Source: Ulota crispa (taxonomy: Eukaryota > Streptophyta > Bryopsida > Orthotrichales > Orthotrichaceae). From it: a stretch of 64,000 nt of DNA. Where the stretch lies: contig OY987244.1 in assembly GCA_963920765.1 (NCBI GenBank), positions 6,326,501 through 6,390,500 on the forward strand, written 5' to 3'. The notes under the pieces were generated by a model, which saw nothing but the letters and a program-made list of their open reading frames with translations, made no database searches and was not told where the DNA came from. Below, in pieces: positions 33,377-44,547 of this stretch (the stretch's first letter is position 1; each line of letters starts with the position of its first letter). Position numbers and translations under genes: made by a program.

Positions 33377-36300
33377 TCACCGCCTGGGGTCAACACGTGT
33401 CTTTCCCTCAAAGAACTCGCCCAGCATCCGTTCCAAGTCTTCTGGAGTGTACCTAATGTACTTCCCCTTGCTTTTGTCGCTTTCAATGACAGAGCTGCAA
33501 AAGGAAAAAATATATGGCGGTGAGATTTGTTGGCAACTGATAGAAAGAATTTCTCGAACATGTTCTTAAGAACTCCATGCGAGATCTCAAGAATGTATTT
33601 TACGTGCTTCCTGTTACCAAACAAAGCGTTCCAAATTTGATAAAATACAAAGGGACAATCAAGATCATTTTATGAAACAAAGGCAGAAGTGGTAGGAGTA
33701 CGCTTAGGAGGAACATATGCGTCTATTAGAATTCAGAACGACAAGTACCTATAGCGCTTTATGAAAGACCGATAAGCTGGTAATAGGACCTCAGCAACTG
33801 CCAGCCGGACGGCTTCCCTCAACTCAATATCTGGTATTGTCCACTGAGTTTGTCGATTGTACAACTCCTCAAGCAGCAAGCTGAAATTCTTGAATCTGCA
33901 ATAAAACAACCACAGAGTGGATTCCCGATGCTTTGTACACACTCCAATATGATCTCAAGCCCGAAAAGGCCAAAATAAGAGCCACCGAAGAATAAGAATA
34001 ACAACACTTCTACTTTACAAGTTGGAACCATGGCCACCTAGAGGCAAACATTAAATAAGAAAGGTCGTTCCAAATATAACCATAACATAGCAATCATGAA
34101 ATCCACAAGATTTCAAGACAGCTCTTCAGAGTAACAATGATTGCTATTTGCATTAAAATGGCCACACTGACCTTTCTTTGATAGCGGACTTAGAGATACC
34201 ACTACCATCGGAAGAGCCACCACTAAGTTGTCCACTTGAAGATGCAGACCCACTTAAATACGATAGGGCCTGCAAGATAATGGTACCAAGTTGCCACTCA
34301 CAAAGTCAAGATCCTCAAGAAAAAAAATGCGTACTGCTGTTAAAGTCTCCAAGCTCATGAGAGAGCTCATGAAATACAAAGAGGAGCAAGGGAAAGTGAT
34401 GATAATAGAGTGGAAATTTTAATAAAACGCATTCAGATACTTGAACATAGACTCAAAAGAAGTGGGAAGAGAATTTAAGCCACCTTGCCCCAGGCAGCTC
34501 GCTGGTACGTATTTGCATGCTGCTGGACAATTCGTCGCTGTCTTTGAACCCAATCATCACCCAGAAGATCTTTCGCCTCAGACCTGTTGAAAATAACGTG
34601 GAAGTGTGAGTGGGCAGATCGTTGATGCTAAATAGCCCCCTGGTAACACTTATCAGCTAACTGAAGTGAAAGAAGATAATACCAACAATGAACAACACAG
34701 TCAAATATTACTATCAATAGCAACATCTGCACAAAATACTCCGTTCATAAGAGGATTTAATAATTCAAGGGTATACGCAACATCCGAGTTACTGAGACTA
34801 TAGTTCAAAAAGCCATGTATGATAGAGCTACAAAGCGAAGCTCAGTCCTACAGTGAAGTAGAGCGCAAGGAAAGAGAGTCACTGATGGACAATGGCTTTA
34901 AATTCACTTACTTTCTAACAGATCGGACCATATAATGTATATTGTTCATGAGAAACAGCTGTGTAAGGGCAGGATCCCTGTACAATTTTGACTTCCCATC
35001 CAAATTAGATTGCAGCACAGCCATAATGCGCATTGCCGCTGCTGCCAAAGGCGACGGTTTATCGGTGGGTTGAGGCTGTTCACCTCTCAACAATTGGTTT
35101 ATAGTTTTTTGGTAGCTGCAAACACCCGCCCACAAGCAACGTGCACGCTGTTACATCATTTTGTTAAAATATATTTCAGCACCGAGTTGTGAAGTACGAC
35201 AACAAACTTTGTCAGATAATAATGTGAAGAACGAAATTGATGATGATGACAACGATAGCAGTAATAACGATGACATTAGTAGTAACGGTGAAAACAAAAA
35301 GTATGCTACCAATACTACTATTGTAAATAGTAGTAGTAATATTAAGAGTCATAAGAACTGGAGGAACAAAAAAGAATAATAAGGACTAAAAATAGTTATG
35401 GGAATAATTGGTCATTATCGCGTTGAACCAGACGATGAAGATGAACAGCAAACAACACTTAAAGAGCTTACTTCAAGCATCTTGTCAGCAGCAAGAAAAA
35501 TAGGTGTGACATATCTGGAAAGCGCAACCAAAAAGCAAAAATAAAGAAAATAACTTACTCGAAAAGGAACTTGACATAATTGATCACATAACTTGTGAGT
35601 GGATGCACTGTTCCATCCAGAACAGGAGTCTTTGTGGCATCTGTTGACACAGCATCCTCAAAATCACCGAAAGTATCTTTGGCTGTTTGAGCCAGACGCT
35701 GTATCAAATCCCGAGCCGCTTGTCTAATGCCAGAAGCAGATGCCGAAGCGAAAACAATCTCTATCTGCAATTCATCAGAATATTCGCAATGACAAGATTA
35801 GAATATCAATGACAATTAAAGCGAGATGCAAAGTTGTATACAGTGCAGAACTTTCCAAATGAGCATTTTGTAGATGTTCATTTAAAACACTATCAAGCAA
35901 GCATTTCATATGAGTATCTTGCAGATACTAAAGCCATCGAGATGCCAACCTTGTTGCACTTACAATGACTACAGAGGAAGAGGCTAATGAGTGCTATGCA
36001 CACACAACATTACAACATTGATCAAGATCAAGCAATACATAAGTTTAGAATCAAAAACAGATTAGTAAATGAAGTGGTGTAGAAAGAAGCTCAACCTCGG
36101 AAAGTAGATCATGCATGGTTTCATACATATCAAGTAGAACAAAAAGCTTTTCAGGCGATTTTTTGCTCCTAGCTATAGCTTCTCCAAAGCTGAGGAGCAT
36201 GTGCACACTGGAGTCGGCCACATCTGCAAAGCACTTCTCTCGGTGTGGATCAAGGTGGTACCATATCTGATCGCATAGTTTTCGTTCTGCAGCAAATATA

Positions 36301-39182
36301 AGCTTCACCTGAAAATGACCATGCACATCATTTATACATTAAAAATGACAGAAAAATCATGTCCAGGAGTACACCATCTTTTAACTTGGACCAATCTGCA
36401 ACACCCTCAGCAGCAGATTCTTGCTGATTGTATATATCGACTGACACTCTTGGCCACTACAGAAGATCAGTTGTTGAAATAAAGCATTAGAAAGAAAGCC
36501 GATCGTTTCTAAAATCCACAGTGATTACACAATAACCTACAGATATCCGCATGTACTGAATCCAGCTGCCAATCTTTAGTTCCAGAGCTTCCCACTGCAT
36601 CTTCTGCACCTCTTCCTTGCTCAATTTCTCAACCCCGAGTTTTTTCAAGCTTTGTTCCAACGTTGATGCCCTTACCTCTCTTTCACACGGAAAAGCCAAA
36701 GTTAGTTCATGAGGTAAGAAACTGTTTCAAACTGTATATAGAATAATCCAGACAGAGTAACCTTGCACCAAATACTCTCACCGATCCAGATTCCATTTTC
36801 ATCAGATCACACAAGTAGAACGTGGTATTCCTGCTTAACACCACTGAAAACACATCACTTTCTTGTTCCATATTCAATTTGTGTAATTACAGAATCAGTT
36901 GTCAATTGTTCAGAATTCACCGCAATGGCTGCACACCATAGTATACCTGTATATTTTAAGGCACTGGGCATGACAGCCTGCAGCGACAAGCCTCTGAGCC
37001 ATTTCACGAAGTTGTGGAACTACTTTCGGTGAAACCAGAACAGGGAGTTCGAGAGGAAAATTGGCATTCCCATTCGAGCGGTCGGTCCTTCCTTCAACTG
37101 CTGAACTCCCACCGTGCTTCCCAGAATTAGGTATCATTTCCTGCAGCCGCGCTGGATCAACGGAGATGCTGGAAAATGAAAACACCACAAGTTCAACCTT
37201 ACCAATATGTGACATATCACAACTTGGGGGGGAGAAAGAAACTTGCGGACATCAGCAGGTACAATAAATGAATGCACAGCACACTTCAGCCCTCCACGGG
37301 ATTAAAGGAGAACTAGTATGTAGAGAAGCTCATCACAAATCATACGTTCTTCTACATTAACTAAAGAGAGAATAGAAAATGTTGCTAATGTACACAATAC
37401 ACCAAAGTCGTCATCCAAGGACTATTAGGTGGTTCACATATGAGCAAAACGCCAGCTCCGGGATAGATTTCTAAGACACATTCAGCTCACCTGTGCTGGA
37501 TCAGGACAGCTTTAAACTCGTCTGCAAGATGATTCATGCCCTTACTGAGTAGATTTCGTGCATGATTTAGAGCGCCATCACTAGCTTTAAGATTACGATT
37601 CTGAGAAAAAAACTCCACATTATGCTGAAGCTGGTCCACAGCTTCCAAAAATCCGCCTAGGTCATTGTTAGGACCACTCAACACCTTGTTCTCCACCTTC
37701 ATGCACAATGCAAACTTACAGAAAACTTTGAGAACCGTGCTTTCAAGTCCAGAATTAGAAAATATCACTTCTCGATACAAGCTAAAATTCGATCAGGTAC
37801 ATACGCAATGAAGTAATAAAATGCTAGCTGTATTACAAATAGAACTTTCCAGACATTTCTGGCAATGAAAATGTCAAGACATGACACATTACATAACATA
37901 CAAGGTTTTCAAGCAACTCAAAAATCTCAAATGCGCTATCCCTGTTCAACAAAGTGGTTGCGAAGGACGAAAGATCACCTGGCGGGAGACATCGAACTGC
38001 GTCAGAACGGATTCAGCAGCCTTCAGAGTATTATCAATGTTTTCATGGGCTTTTCTAAAAGCATGAGTTCGAACCTAGAGACACAAAATGAACGACTCAA
38101 AGTCAGACAACATATCGCAAGGAAACAACACCAAATAACTAATCGAGGCAGAACAGAAGGACTTAGAACGCAACAGCCTGCGTACAGGTTCAATATGTGA
38201 AGCATCAATTTAAGATAGTAGGGCCACGAAGAGAAGCTTCCAGTAATAACTTTGCAAAGCCTGGAACACCTCTTTGCTAGTAACACGATACAACCAAGAA
38301 TTTTAGCCGAAAACGTCATCCCAATCCAAATCAAATTTAGTCGCGATCCGATTACAACCTAGCTCTGTTCATAAAGATGTACATTTCCCGAAGTCCTCTC
38401 CATTGATATTATTCATATTTTCTCTCAGCCACAGCAACAAGGCACGAGTCAGATTCAGCAAAGACTTATATAAACCGAGTGCAGCCATGCTCTTAGGCCA
38501 GGAAGAGATCAATTATCCAAGAAAAGGACAACAATTGCAGTGGTAAAAAACAGAGGATATCCTGTAAGTACTCCTGAGAGTGAATTATCCAGGGAAAGCA
38601 TTTTAAATTTACAACAATCGTTTACTGTCCAAAGTCTACTCATAGAAATGGCTAACCAACGTAATACACGTAGCGTAGCACTTGTCGGCTCAAATTCTGG
38701 TGCCTTGCAAAGCCTATGGACTATATGCATGAAATGTATGCACTTTCAATGTCATCGGAGACAAAATTCAATTCAAATGGCGAGAAATCTAAAAGACTTG
38801 GCCTTCTACCGATTCTATCTCAATTACGCCAACACCTAAAACAAAAACATACAAGAGAACTTGCTCTCGAAAACAGAGTGGAGCAATGCAGCACAAGAAC
38901 CGAACACTAAACGAAGAAGACACTACACAAGCATAGCAAAAAGAAAAAAACGATGAAAAACATTAGCAACAACAGCATAATCAATTGCATCAATAAAAAG
39001 GTCACAGGTAACGAAAAACGAACTTGAGTTGGTCGCATTGCGGTCTCCAAAGAGGACAATCGATCATCAAATGAACCGAGAATGGAGATCATCGTTTCTG
39101 TGACATTCCGACTCTTGCCAAGACTCTCGCGCATGAACTGCGCACGCGCTTGCAACATCTCCACCTCGCTTGCGGCTCCCAT
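33377..39182 (-). CDS. EXO70A1-like: Exocyst subunit EXO70, A1-like (12 exons)
   Basis: Minus-strand exons: 39182-39024, 38074-37979, 37696-37491, 37168-36947, 36679-36541, 36308-36096, 35764-35559, 35115-34912, 34583-34484, 34269-34172, 33895-33749, 33494-33377. They sum to 1908 nt, 635 aa, against about 638 for Arabidopsis EXO70A1. Landmarks in order: ISILGSFDDRLSSLETAMRP, SDGALNHARNLL, LKKLGVEKLSKEEVQKMQWE, SPEKLFVLLDMYE, RLAQTAKDTFGDFE, HPLTSYVINYVKFLF, LFLMNNIHYMVRS, ELREAVRLAVAEVLLPAYRS and the end YTPEDLERMLGEFFEGK. EXO70 tethers secretory vesicles at the plasma membrane within the octameric exocyst and binds phosphoinositides through its C-terminal helical rods. The start has a strong context (CACCATGG). 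The exon 3 acceptor is AAG, less usual than CAG. No damage is seen; this should be functional. Confidence 0.95.
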
Positions 39183-39720
39183 GGTGCCGTACTGCCTGCT
39201 TCTTCAACCTAACCATGCACGACACGCATCTATCACAAACTATCACAAACTACGAGCCAGCGGAACCGAATGATGTACGATCGCAATCCTCTGCTCCGTC
39301 GTGCATTTCCAAGATCGACTAATCGGTTGTAACACCAATGCGATCTGTGTCTGTTTGGCACGGGACTCAATTGTGAACGGGAAAAGCAGTGGTCGTGTGC
39401 GCATTGATGTAGCATTAGTGCGATGGAAATGGCATGAAGTAAGTCACCCGATCTCCATCGGGGAGGTGTAGGGGACGTAAGGATGCGTACGTGAAGAGAG
39501 ATGGTGGACGGGGGAGAGGAATCAAGGGACGGAGGGAGGTACGGTAGTAAGCTTAGAGTCGGGGAAGACAAGTGAAGGGGGTCGTGAAAACAACAAACTG
39601 ACAAAGAGAGAGAGAGACATGGCGAGGTTGAGAGGGCAGGCAGGCGGGGTGACAGAGAAGGGTGACTGCGCGCCCATGGGGGTGATGAGAGTGATTGCAG
39701 CACTGTCAGCCTCCTGTCAA
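39183..39720 (-). promoter_or_regulatory. 5' flank of EXO70-like
   Basis: GC-richer region upstream of the EXO70 start, with a C/T-rich tract on the gene strand (complement of GAGAGAGAGAGAC at about 39606-39618). Likely promoter and 5' UTR. A MITE begins at about 39740, limiting unique promoter sequence to about 550 bp. The minus-strand open frame here is Ser/Pro-rich and probably spurious. Confidence 0.4.
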
Positions 39721-39737
39721 CCTTATTATAAATATTT

Positions 39738-40188
39738 AGGAAAATTTCATGGATGCCCTTGAACTTGAAGTTTGCCATATTTGTATAGAAGTATAGAACT
39801 ATAGATGCCCCTGGTTTTTCAGAAATTGCACAAATATCCTTGGACCATAGTTTTCAGACATTATTTTTTATATAGTGAAACCTCTTTTGCATGGGAACGA
39901 TGGGGAGTGTGATTTAATTAGGGAAAATTTCATGGATATCTCTAAAGTTTGCAATAATTTCATAGATATCCTTGCTTTTTCAGAAATTTGACCAAAAATT
40001 TTAAGTTTTTTTTGTTGTGCATGTCACTTCCCTTTTTCCTTCTTACGCATGCATAACAAGAAAGAAGTAGTGTGCGCACAAAGGGAGAAGGGAAGTGGCA
40101 TGCACAACAAAACAAATGTCTAAAATTTTTTGTCCAAGGGTATTTGTGAAATTTCTGAAAAAAGCAGGGGTATCCATGAAATTTCCCT
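39738..40188. mobile_element. Two overlapping or nested GGATACCC-family MITE copies
   Basis: One left end at about 39740 (GGAAAATTTCATGGATGCCC) runs about 150 bp. A complete copy starts at about 39921 (GGGAAAATTTCATGGATATC) and ends with the inverse GGGGTATCCATGAAATTTCCC at 40188. TTTAATTA flanks the inner copy on both sides. The outer copy appears interrupted by the inner one. Confidence 0.65.
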
Positions 40189-40459
40189 TTTTAATTATAT
40201 ACACACTAACATGTTCAAGTTCTATAAGTCATTTATTTCAACATGCACATGTTGAACAGCTAGTAGGTGGCTCATCTAAAAAAACCAATTATAGTTGACT
40301 ACCTTCTATTAACAATAATTGATAAAACTAAACACCAACAAGAGTATAGACGTACTTTGGAGGTGGTCCCACTTTGACAAAAGTAACTCCTTTTGTTGTT
40401 ATTGCAACACAATTTATGCATATGTGAAGTATACAATTTAAGACCTTATGCAAATAGAA

Positions 40460-40857
40460 AATTTGCATTGTGGGAGGTTTTGCTATACTGTGCGTGTCAC
40501 TTCTTTCACTACAAGGAAACCATGGTTGAATATATAAAAAGTTGACAAAGATTGTGACCTAATTTACAATATACTAACTGCTATAAATTAGGTCACAATC
40601 TTTGTCAACTTTTTATAAATTTGACCATGATTTCCTTGTAATGTTTCTTCCTTGTGTGTACACTGCTTCTTTTTTGTTCTATTGCAATCCTTATTTTAAC
40701 ATTGGTTATGAAAGAAGTAGCATGCATAACAAAACAAAAATAAACAAACCCCTGCAAACTATGGATCAAGGATACTTGTGTAATTTCTGAAAAACCAAGG
40801 ATATCTACTTAAACATGGCAAACTTCCAAAGGTATCCATGAAATTCTCCCTTATAAA
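40460..40857. mobile_element. Degraded GGATACCC-family MITE hosting a CACTA-like MITE
   Basis: The right half is clear: ACATTGGTTATGAAAGAAGT, TAACAAAACAAA, AATTTCTGAAAAACCAAGG and GGTATCCATGAAATTCTCCC ending at about 40857. On the left only a core (TGTGCGTGTCACTTC) remains before the inserted CACTA-like element; the left terminal repeat is not recognisable. Confidence 0.55.
40507..40643. mobile_element. CACTA-like MITE (137 bp), TTT target duplication, inside another MITE
   Basis: CACTACAAGGAAACCATGG and the inverse of CCATGATTTCCTTGTAATG, with TTT on both sides (40504-40506, 40644-40646). The interior palindrome (AAAGTTGACAAAGATTGTGACC and inverse) matches 13417-13546. It splits a GGATACCC-family interior: GTGTCACTTC before, CTTCCTTGTGTG after. 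Confidence 0.75.
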
Positions 40858-41270
40858 TATTAAGCTTTGAAATCCCCATGTAAATATACAATGTTGAAAA
40901 GTACGAATCTACTCCAGTAGTAGGACATCTGTCGGTCACCTGAATGCCGTAGTCATTGACAATGTTTGATATCATCAAATCAACTATTCTCCAAATAGTT
41001 GACTTTAAGGGAACATATAGAAAATTCCCCTAAATAATTTCAAAATATTAAAATCATTAATATCAATTGCCCTTGTATTATTCGAGATATAAAAAGTAAC
41101 CTGAATAATTCAAAATACAATGTAATAGATTATGGTAGAATTTGCAATTTTCCAAAATTTTGTAAAATGTATACAGTAAACTCTTTAAAGAAGGGAAGAT
41201 TTTATGGGTATCCCTGAAGTTTTGCCATATTTACATAGATATTCTTGGTTTTTCAAAAATTACATATATA

Positions 41271-42371
41271 GAGATGAGGATAAAAAGATCCATTTCTCAC
41301 TCAAATCCTTTTCATGTAATCAATTCTTCATCAAATCTAAAATTAGTTACATATTTTAAAAAGAAAATATCAAAAATATCCCTCAATTCTTCCAAAATAT
41401 CAAATATATCCATATATTATTTAGAATATCAAAAATATCCCTAGCTTTGGGTAGGAATATCAACTATACCTCTAGTTATCTTTGAGAATATCATTAGTAC
41501 CCCTAGTTTTTTGTGCCTCTTTACTGTAATTTTTTTAATATTGTAATGACAACAAAATTACCATGTAATCATTGCAATGACTTTGACTAAAATAGACTTA
41601 CATGCAAAACACCTTATATAGAGCTTATAGAGCTTGTTTCCAAGATTTGACTTGTATTATACTTACATCTTGATTTTGTACTTTCCATTATCATCCAAGT
41701 ATTTACAAAAATTTGCAAAAAGAAGCAAAAGAGAGTTAGGAATGTTTTTAATAATTCAAATAATACAAGGGTATGTTTGATTTTTTCATGATAATTAAGG
41801 GTCCCAGAGAACTAGGGGTATAATTGAAATTCTTATAGAAAACCAGGGGTATATTTGATATTTTGAAAGAATTGAGGGGTATTTTTGATATTTTCCCTAT
41901 TTTAAAAGCCTATACAAGGTTAAACATGCATTAAATTTTGAAAAGTATAGTATTCCACCTCCATGTCTTTAACCCATGCCAAGTGCAATTTTGCACTTTC
42001 AAATATGCTATATTCATCAACTTTTAGTCTTGCAGTAACAATTTTTTAGCTTTTAACCACCTATTAGAGCTTAAAATTGCCTCAACTCAAGCTAGCCTCT
42101 TGTAGATAGAAAGAGGGACATAATGCACTAAAAATCGACATGAATCAAATTAGAAGAAGTTTTAATAAATAATCATTTAGAAAAAGCATCAAATTATGAT
42201 TAAAATTCTTTTAAAATCGATACAATTCCACCATCAGTCTAAAACCAATACATTCTCACCCCATTATTAGAGCTTTCAACATATGTAATTTTAAATTTTA
42301 GATTTAGTGAAGTTTTGATGGTGTGGGAGGGGTGTGATTGAGGAATGGATTGATCTTTATGTCCCCATCTC
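41271..42371. mobile_element. 1.1-kb element, GAGATGRGGA ends, TA flanks
   Basis: Left GAGATGAGGATAAAAAGATC and inverse of right GAGATGGGGACATAAAGATC; pairing continues weakly (CTCACTCAAATCC with GGTGTGATTGAG). TA lies on both sides (41269-41270, 42372-42373), fitting a Tc1/mariner-type (Stowaway-like) element. A further MITE sits inside. No transposase. Confidence 0.6.
41362..41897. mobile_element. Mutator-like MITE (536 bp) with 10-bp target duplication
   Basis: AGAAAATATCAAAAATATCC on the left and the inverse GGGTATTTTTGATATTTTCCC on the right. Arms repeat the theme (TATCAAATATATCC and GGGGTATATTTGATATTTTG). TATTTTAAAA is repeated at 41352-41361 and 41898-41907. Non-coding. Confidence 0.7.
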
Positions 42372-42473
42372 TACCTTTGGTCCATAACTTTTAGGCGTTT
42401 GTTTTGTTATGCATGCTACTTCTTTCATGACCAATGTTAAAACAAGGAGTGCAATAGAATAGAAAGTTAACAA

Positions 42474-43198
42474 TATACCTTAATGACACCCTACTACCAT
42501 TGCAAAATAGTTTGTTATACGTTTTTCATTCTTAGCTCCAATTCCTCAAGGTACGGAGTCACACCTTCTTCACCCCATTCTCAATCTTCAAAAAACAAGG
42601 ACATGGCACTCTCTCTTTGATTTGCTGAAAGGTTACATTCTTTGAAGATTGAGATTTTTTTTTTCACTTCTAAAGGAGAAGAATGTGCATGAAGAAGTTT
42701 CAGCATGTAATTTTTTTACCAATGCATGTCTCTTTTCCATCATGCTCTTCTTGCTTTCACCCTTCTTGTAGTTGGAGACCTCCATTGAATGTGTGAATGC
42801 AACTTGCTTTCATATTGCATCACCATCTTTCAAGTAATTTTTTTCTCCATTCTTCAATGCTCACAACCTTCTTCATGGAAAAATACTCCCATTACGTCCT
42901 ATTTCCACTCCACAACTTCTCATTCTTCACATAAATTTTGTTCTAGAAGGCATGACCACCTCTACTATGAACACTACCAAACATGACATTTTTTTCTGGC
43001 AAATTGTTGCTAGACTGGCAAAAAACTAATTAATTTCTACCATTTTGGGACAATTCTTCCTTTTATTCTTGAATTTGCGGCTAACACCTGTAATTTGGTA
43101 AACAAAGAAAATTTGCTACTACTAAATATACTAAACTTTTCAAATTTTAATCTATGGTACAATTGAGCAATAAACAAAAAATACGAATATAAGTTTTA
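42474..43198. repeat. Dispersed repeat region (inverse of ~21745-22071 and ~22330-22370)
   Basis: TTGCATCACCATCTTTCAAG is local, but CCCATTCTCAATCTTC, CCTATTTCCACTCCACAACTT, AGAAGGCATGACCACCT and CTTCACCCCATTCTC match the 21.7-22.4 kb region in reverse. No supportable gene. Confidence 0.45.
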
Positions 43199-43202
43199 TT
43201 AA

Positions 43203-43429
43203 CCCTTAAATATCTGAGCGACCCGTAGTGAGTAATACAATACGATGGATTTTTCTTGTATTTGGAGTGCATCCACACCTTTATTACATTTGTGATCAAC
43301 AACAAAGTTAAAATATAGATCAATGTTGTTCCAGTGAGGTATTCAAGATCCCAATTTAAAAAAATTTGTTGGTTGCAAATGCCAATTATACAACAGGGTA
43401 CATACTATGTCCTATGGTTGCTTGGTTGT
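43203..43429 (+). mobile_element. TTAA-flanked element, ~227 bp, copy 2
   Basis: TTAA (43199-43202) precedes CCCTTAAATATCTGAGCG; the body matches the reverse complement of 19516-19741. It ends against TTAA 43430-43433, which also opens the next element. As in the other copy, this side lacks a clear GGGG end. Confidence 0.6.
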
Positions 43430-43433
43430 TTAA

Positions 43434-44318
43434 CCTCTAAATGCCCAAGACACCAGATTTTGGTGTCCAAAAAATTTCAAAATACTTTGAAACCTTGTTG
43501 AAGTTATAGATTTTATTGTTTTGAAGTATTTTTGTGTGGAAAAGTTGCATGTTGAAGTTAGCTTCACCATTCAAATTCAACTTCCTCCATATCTTATTCC
43601 ATTTGTTTTTGGTGGAAGGTTAACTACAAGCATACATTTTCTGTCATGAATAGTGTTGTGAATAGTGTCACAGAGCCTATGAGAAGTTGCCACATTGAAA
43701 AAACATGCATCAAGTTGAGCAAAAGGTGAAGATTTCCCTTGGGCGCTCCCTTGGGCAATAAGGGCCTTTTTACTAAAATTTTGACATTTAACAAAATCTA
43801 AAAGTGCTTTTGGACTAATTTCACTTGGAATGTCTTTGTTATAGAAATTAGGATCCTTTTCACCGTTGAATTTTCTTTCATTCATAATGATTTTTGGTCA
43901 ATAATTGAAGTTGAAAATTTCTTTGTATTAGACGGTTGCATTTTGACAATTGCATTATACGCTCATTTGTGAAATTGTGGTCATGGATTTGGAAGTGGGG
44001 CCATTGGTTTTGAAGTAACAACAATATACACTAAAGCATCCTAAGTGGTTGTCTCCCAATTTTGTATTTAAAAGTTGCCAATTTGCATTAGAAGTTTTGG
44101 GCAACTAAAAAAAAGCAAAAAATTCCATACTCATCATCATGCAATCACAAATATCTTAAAATCCGCACTACCATTTTGGATTCTTTTTGGGTAGTGCCAT
44201 TTAGAAACTTTGAAGTTCAAGATTCAACGATTACAATTTTGTTTTGATGTTTAATAATGATCTTACAAGGACAATTCAAAAACTTCAAAACTACCTAACA
44301 CCCTTGGGCATTTAGGGG
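43434..44318. mobile_element. TTAA-flanked element, 885 bp, CCYCTAAATGCCCAAG ends
   Basis: 16-bp terminal repeats differing by one base (CCTCTAAATGCCCAAG; inverse of CTTGGGCATTTAGGGG), with TTAA on both sides (43430-43433, 44319-44322). It ends about 230 bp before the start codon of the epimerase-like gene, so it forms part of its upstream region. A minus-strand 102-codon frame inside (43577-43885) resembles no transposase. Confidence 0.75.
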
Positions 44319-44322
44319 TTAA

Positions 44323-44547
44323 GGGTTAACTTCAGGCACATTTGTGAGTTTGTGACCACTAGAGATGCCTTGATGCTCTCAAAAGATTCTCCCACGGACG
44401 GGCTCGCCCTGGACTGCCACATGATCCATTCAAAGAGCTTGACGAAGCTTTAATTTGCCTCCGCCTACATAATATCTGCGTCCACCTGCTGTTGCTGCTG
44501 CTACCCCGCTGCAGTATTCGCAGACTCTCGTGCAACCAGCCGCGGCT
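44323..44547 (+). promoter_or_regulatory. Promoter/5' UTR of the epimerase-like gene
   Basis: The sequence between the TTAA element and the ATG becomes GC-rich (CTGCTGTTGCTGCTGCTACC before the start). The core promoter and 5' UTR must be short or extend into the transposon. No clear TATA box. Confidence 0.4.

Larger units (their letters stand above)
41195..42460. mobile_element. GGATACCC-family MITE split by a 1.1-kb insertion
   Basis: The left end (GGGAAGATTTTATGGGTATC, then TTTGCCATATTTACATAGAT) runs to about 41268. The interior resumes at 42374 (CCTTTGGTCCATAACTTTTA, GGCGTTTGTTTTGTTATGCA, TTTCATGACCAATGTTAAAA). The gap is the element 41271-42371. The right terminal repeat is not clear. 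Confidence 0.6.
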
